Source of the DNA: Fibrobacterota bacterium
GTDB lineage: Bacteria; Fibrobacterota; Chitinivibrionia; Chitinivibrionales; Chitinispirillaceae
DNA length: 14,734 nt
Assembly: GCA_023436145.1 (NCBI GenBank)
Contig: JAEZKP010000040.1
Location: forward strand, 1 to 14,734
Direction of reading: 5' to 3'
The stretch's first letter is position 1; each line of letters opens with the position of its first letter. Below are positions 14,351 through 14,734 of the stretch, in pieces. The translations under genes and the position numbers were made by a program. Below the pieces are notes generated by a model, which was not told the DNA's origin, made no database searches, and saw only the letters and a list, made by a program, of their open reading frames with translations.

Positions 14351-14734
14351 TTAAAAGCAATCATCTTCCCGAAGAATTGTTTTATCAAAATCGGCTTTTC
14401 CATCCCATACCGGCCAATATTTCGCTCTTTTAGACTTTATGCTTCCGGAATTTTTCTTTGCCCATTGATAAGCTTCTGGTGTGTTTTCCGTAAGCTCGCA
14501 AGCCTTTTCCCAGGATTTAAATTCCCCTTGAGTCAGCTCGCCTTTTGTTACCGGCCTTAAAGAAAACCTTGCTTTCATGGCACCCATGCGCGGAGTAACC
14601 AGCGCATAATATAATTTGCCAGCCATCAGATTTGCTTTCATGAAATCAGCACTCTCCCCAACAACCATGAACATGTGCTCTCCTGCGCTGGTCTTGTAAA
14701 AAACCTTCTTTTTTGCGGACACAATCCCCACAAA
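14351..14734 (-). CDS. Protein of unknown function, C-terminal part, truncated by the window edge
   Basis: The frame is open to the last base, so the true start lies beyond the window. The visible 127 or so residues are soluble and mixed alpha/beta. A strand pair HMFMVVGESADFMKANL and LYYALVTPRMGAMKARFSLR is followed by a helical, charged tail rich in W and K (FKSWEKACELTENTPEAYQW, then YWPVWDGKADFDKT). The pattern of a short beta unit plus 'E-x-A-D-F-x-x-A-x-L-x-x-G-K-x-Y' resembles small exported proteins of the DUF2846 kind, which usually carry a lipoprotein signal at the unseen N-terminus. The assignment is tentative. No ligand or catalytic motif is apparent. A paired segment at 14259-14293 follows it. 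Confidence 0.6.
   Translation of the reverse strand, partial: FVGIVSAKKKVFYKTSAGEHMFMVVGESADFMKANLMAGKLYYALVTPRMGAMKARFSLRPVTKGELTQGEFKSWEKACELTENTPEAYQWAKKNSGSIKSKRAKYWPVWDGKADFDKTILREDDCF

Overview
The window looks like bacterial chromosomal DNA of low to moderate GC with a large intergenic share and several decayed genes. The best taxonomic hint is the secreted GH30-type glycoside hydrolase. Its N-terminal carboxypeptidase-regulatory-like and sorting-tail-like modules, linked by a short 'VDTIRVTADNY' type strand, resemble carbohydrate-active enzymes of the Fibrobacterota (Chitinispirillales) and Bacteroidota. I favour a free-living Fibrobacterota-like anaerobe, but this is inference and not secure.

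Layout. (1) 1-2833, plus strand: the tail of an ABC-2 exporter operon of the YbhF/YbhS/YbhR type, with an ATPase (5' end outside the window) and two permeases that are tightly spaced and probably co-translated. (2) 2834-3255: a hairpin and a doubtful, possibly frameshifted small ORF. (3) 3256-5583, minus strand: a row made of a 5'-truncated radical SAM/SPASM gene, a stand-alone E2-core/CAT-like acyltransferase and a class I SAM methyltransferase. (4) 5723-7258, minus strand: two GNAT acetyltransferases, the distal one broken by a single-base frameshift, with a 51-codon membrane microprotein between them. (5) 7664-8428, minus strand: a putative lipoprotein of unknown function with its own promoter-like site. 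(6) 8798-9135: a complete 320-bp MITE with 22-bp inverted ends and a 9-bp target duplication. (7) 9244-11341, minus strand: the GH30-like enzyme with a strong Shine-Dalgarno and a clear intrinsic terminator. (8) 11763-12084, plus strand: the decayed 3' end of a mutator/IS256-type transposase followed by an 84-bp repeat whose second copy lies at 7485-7568. (9) 12225-13148, minus strand: a divergent methylenetetrahydrofolate-reductase-like protein. (10) 13395-13465: two related short hairpin repeats. (11) 13666-14193, minus strand: a macrodomain (ADP-ribose/O-acetyl-ADP-ribose hydrolase type) protein. (12) 14351-14734, minus strand: the C-terminal part of a protein of unknown function running off the window.

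The genes do not form one pathway. After the exporter, everything that codes is on the minus strand, in single genes or short runs separated by repeats, mobile-element relics and pseudogene pieces, as in an accessory, transfer-prone region. The only gene group that could be a functional unit besides the exporter is radical SAM / acyltransferase / methyltransferase, and its first gene appears truncated. I did not find a convincing new defence or biosynthetic system. The best second looks are the MITE, the repeat pair tied to the transposase relic, the divergent MTHFR-like protein, the hidden 51-aa protein and the GH30 domain order.
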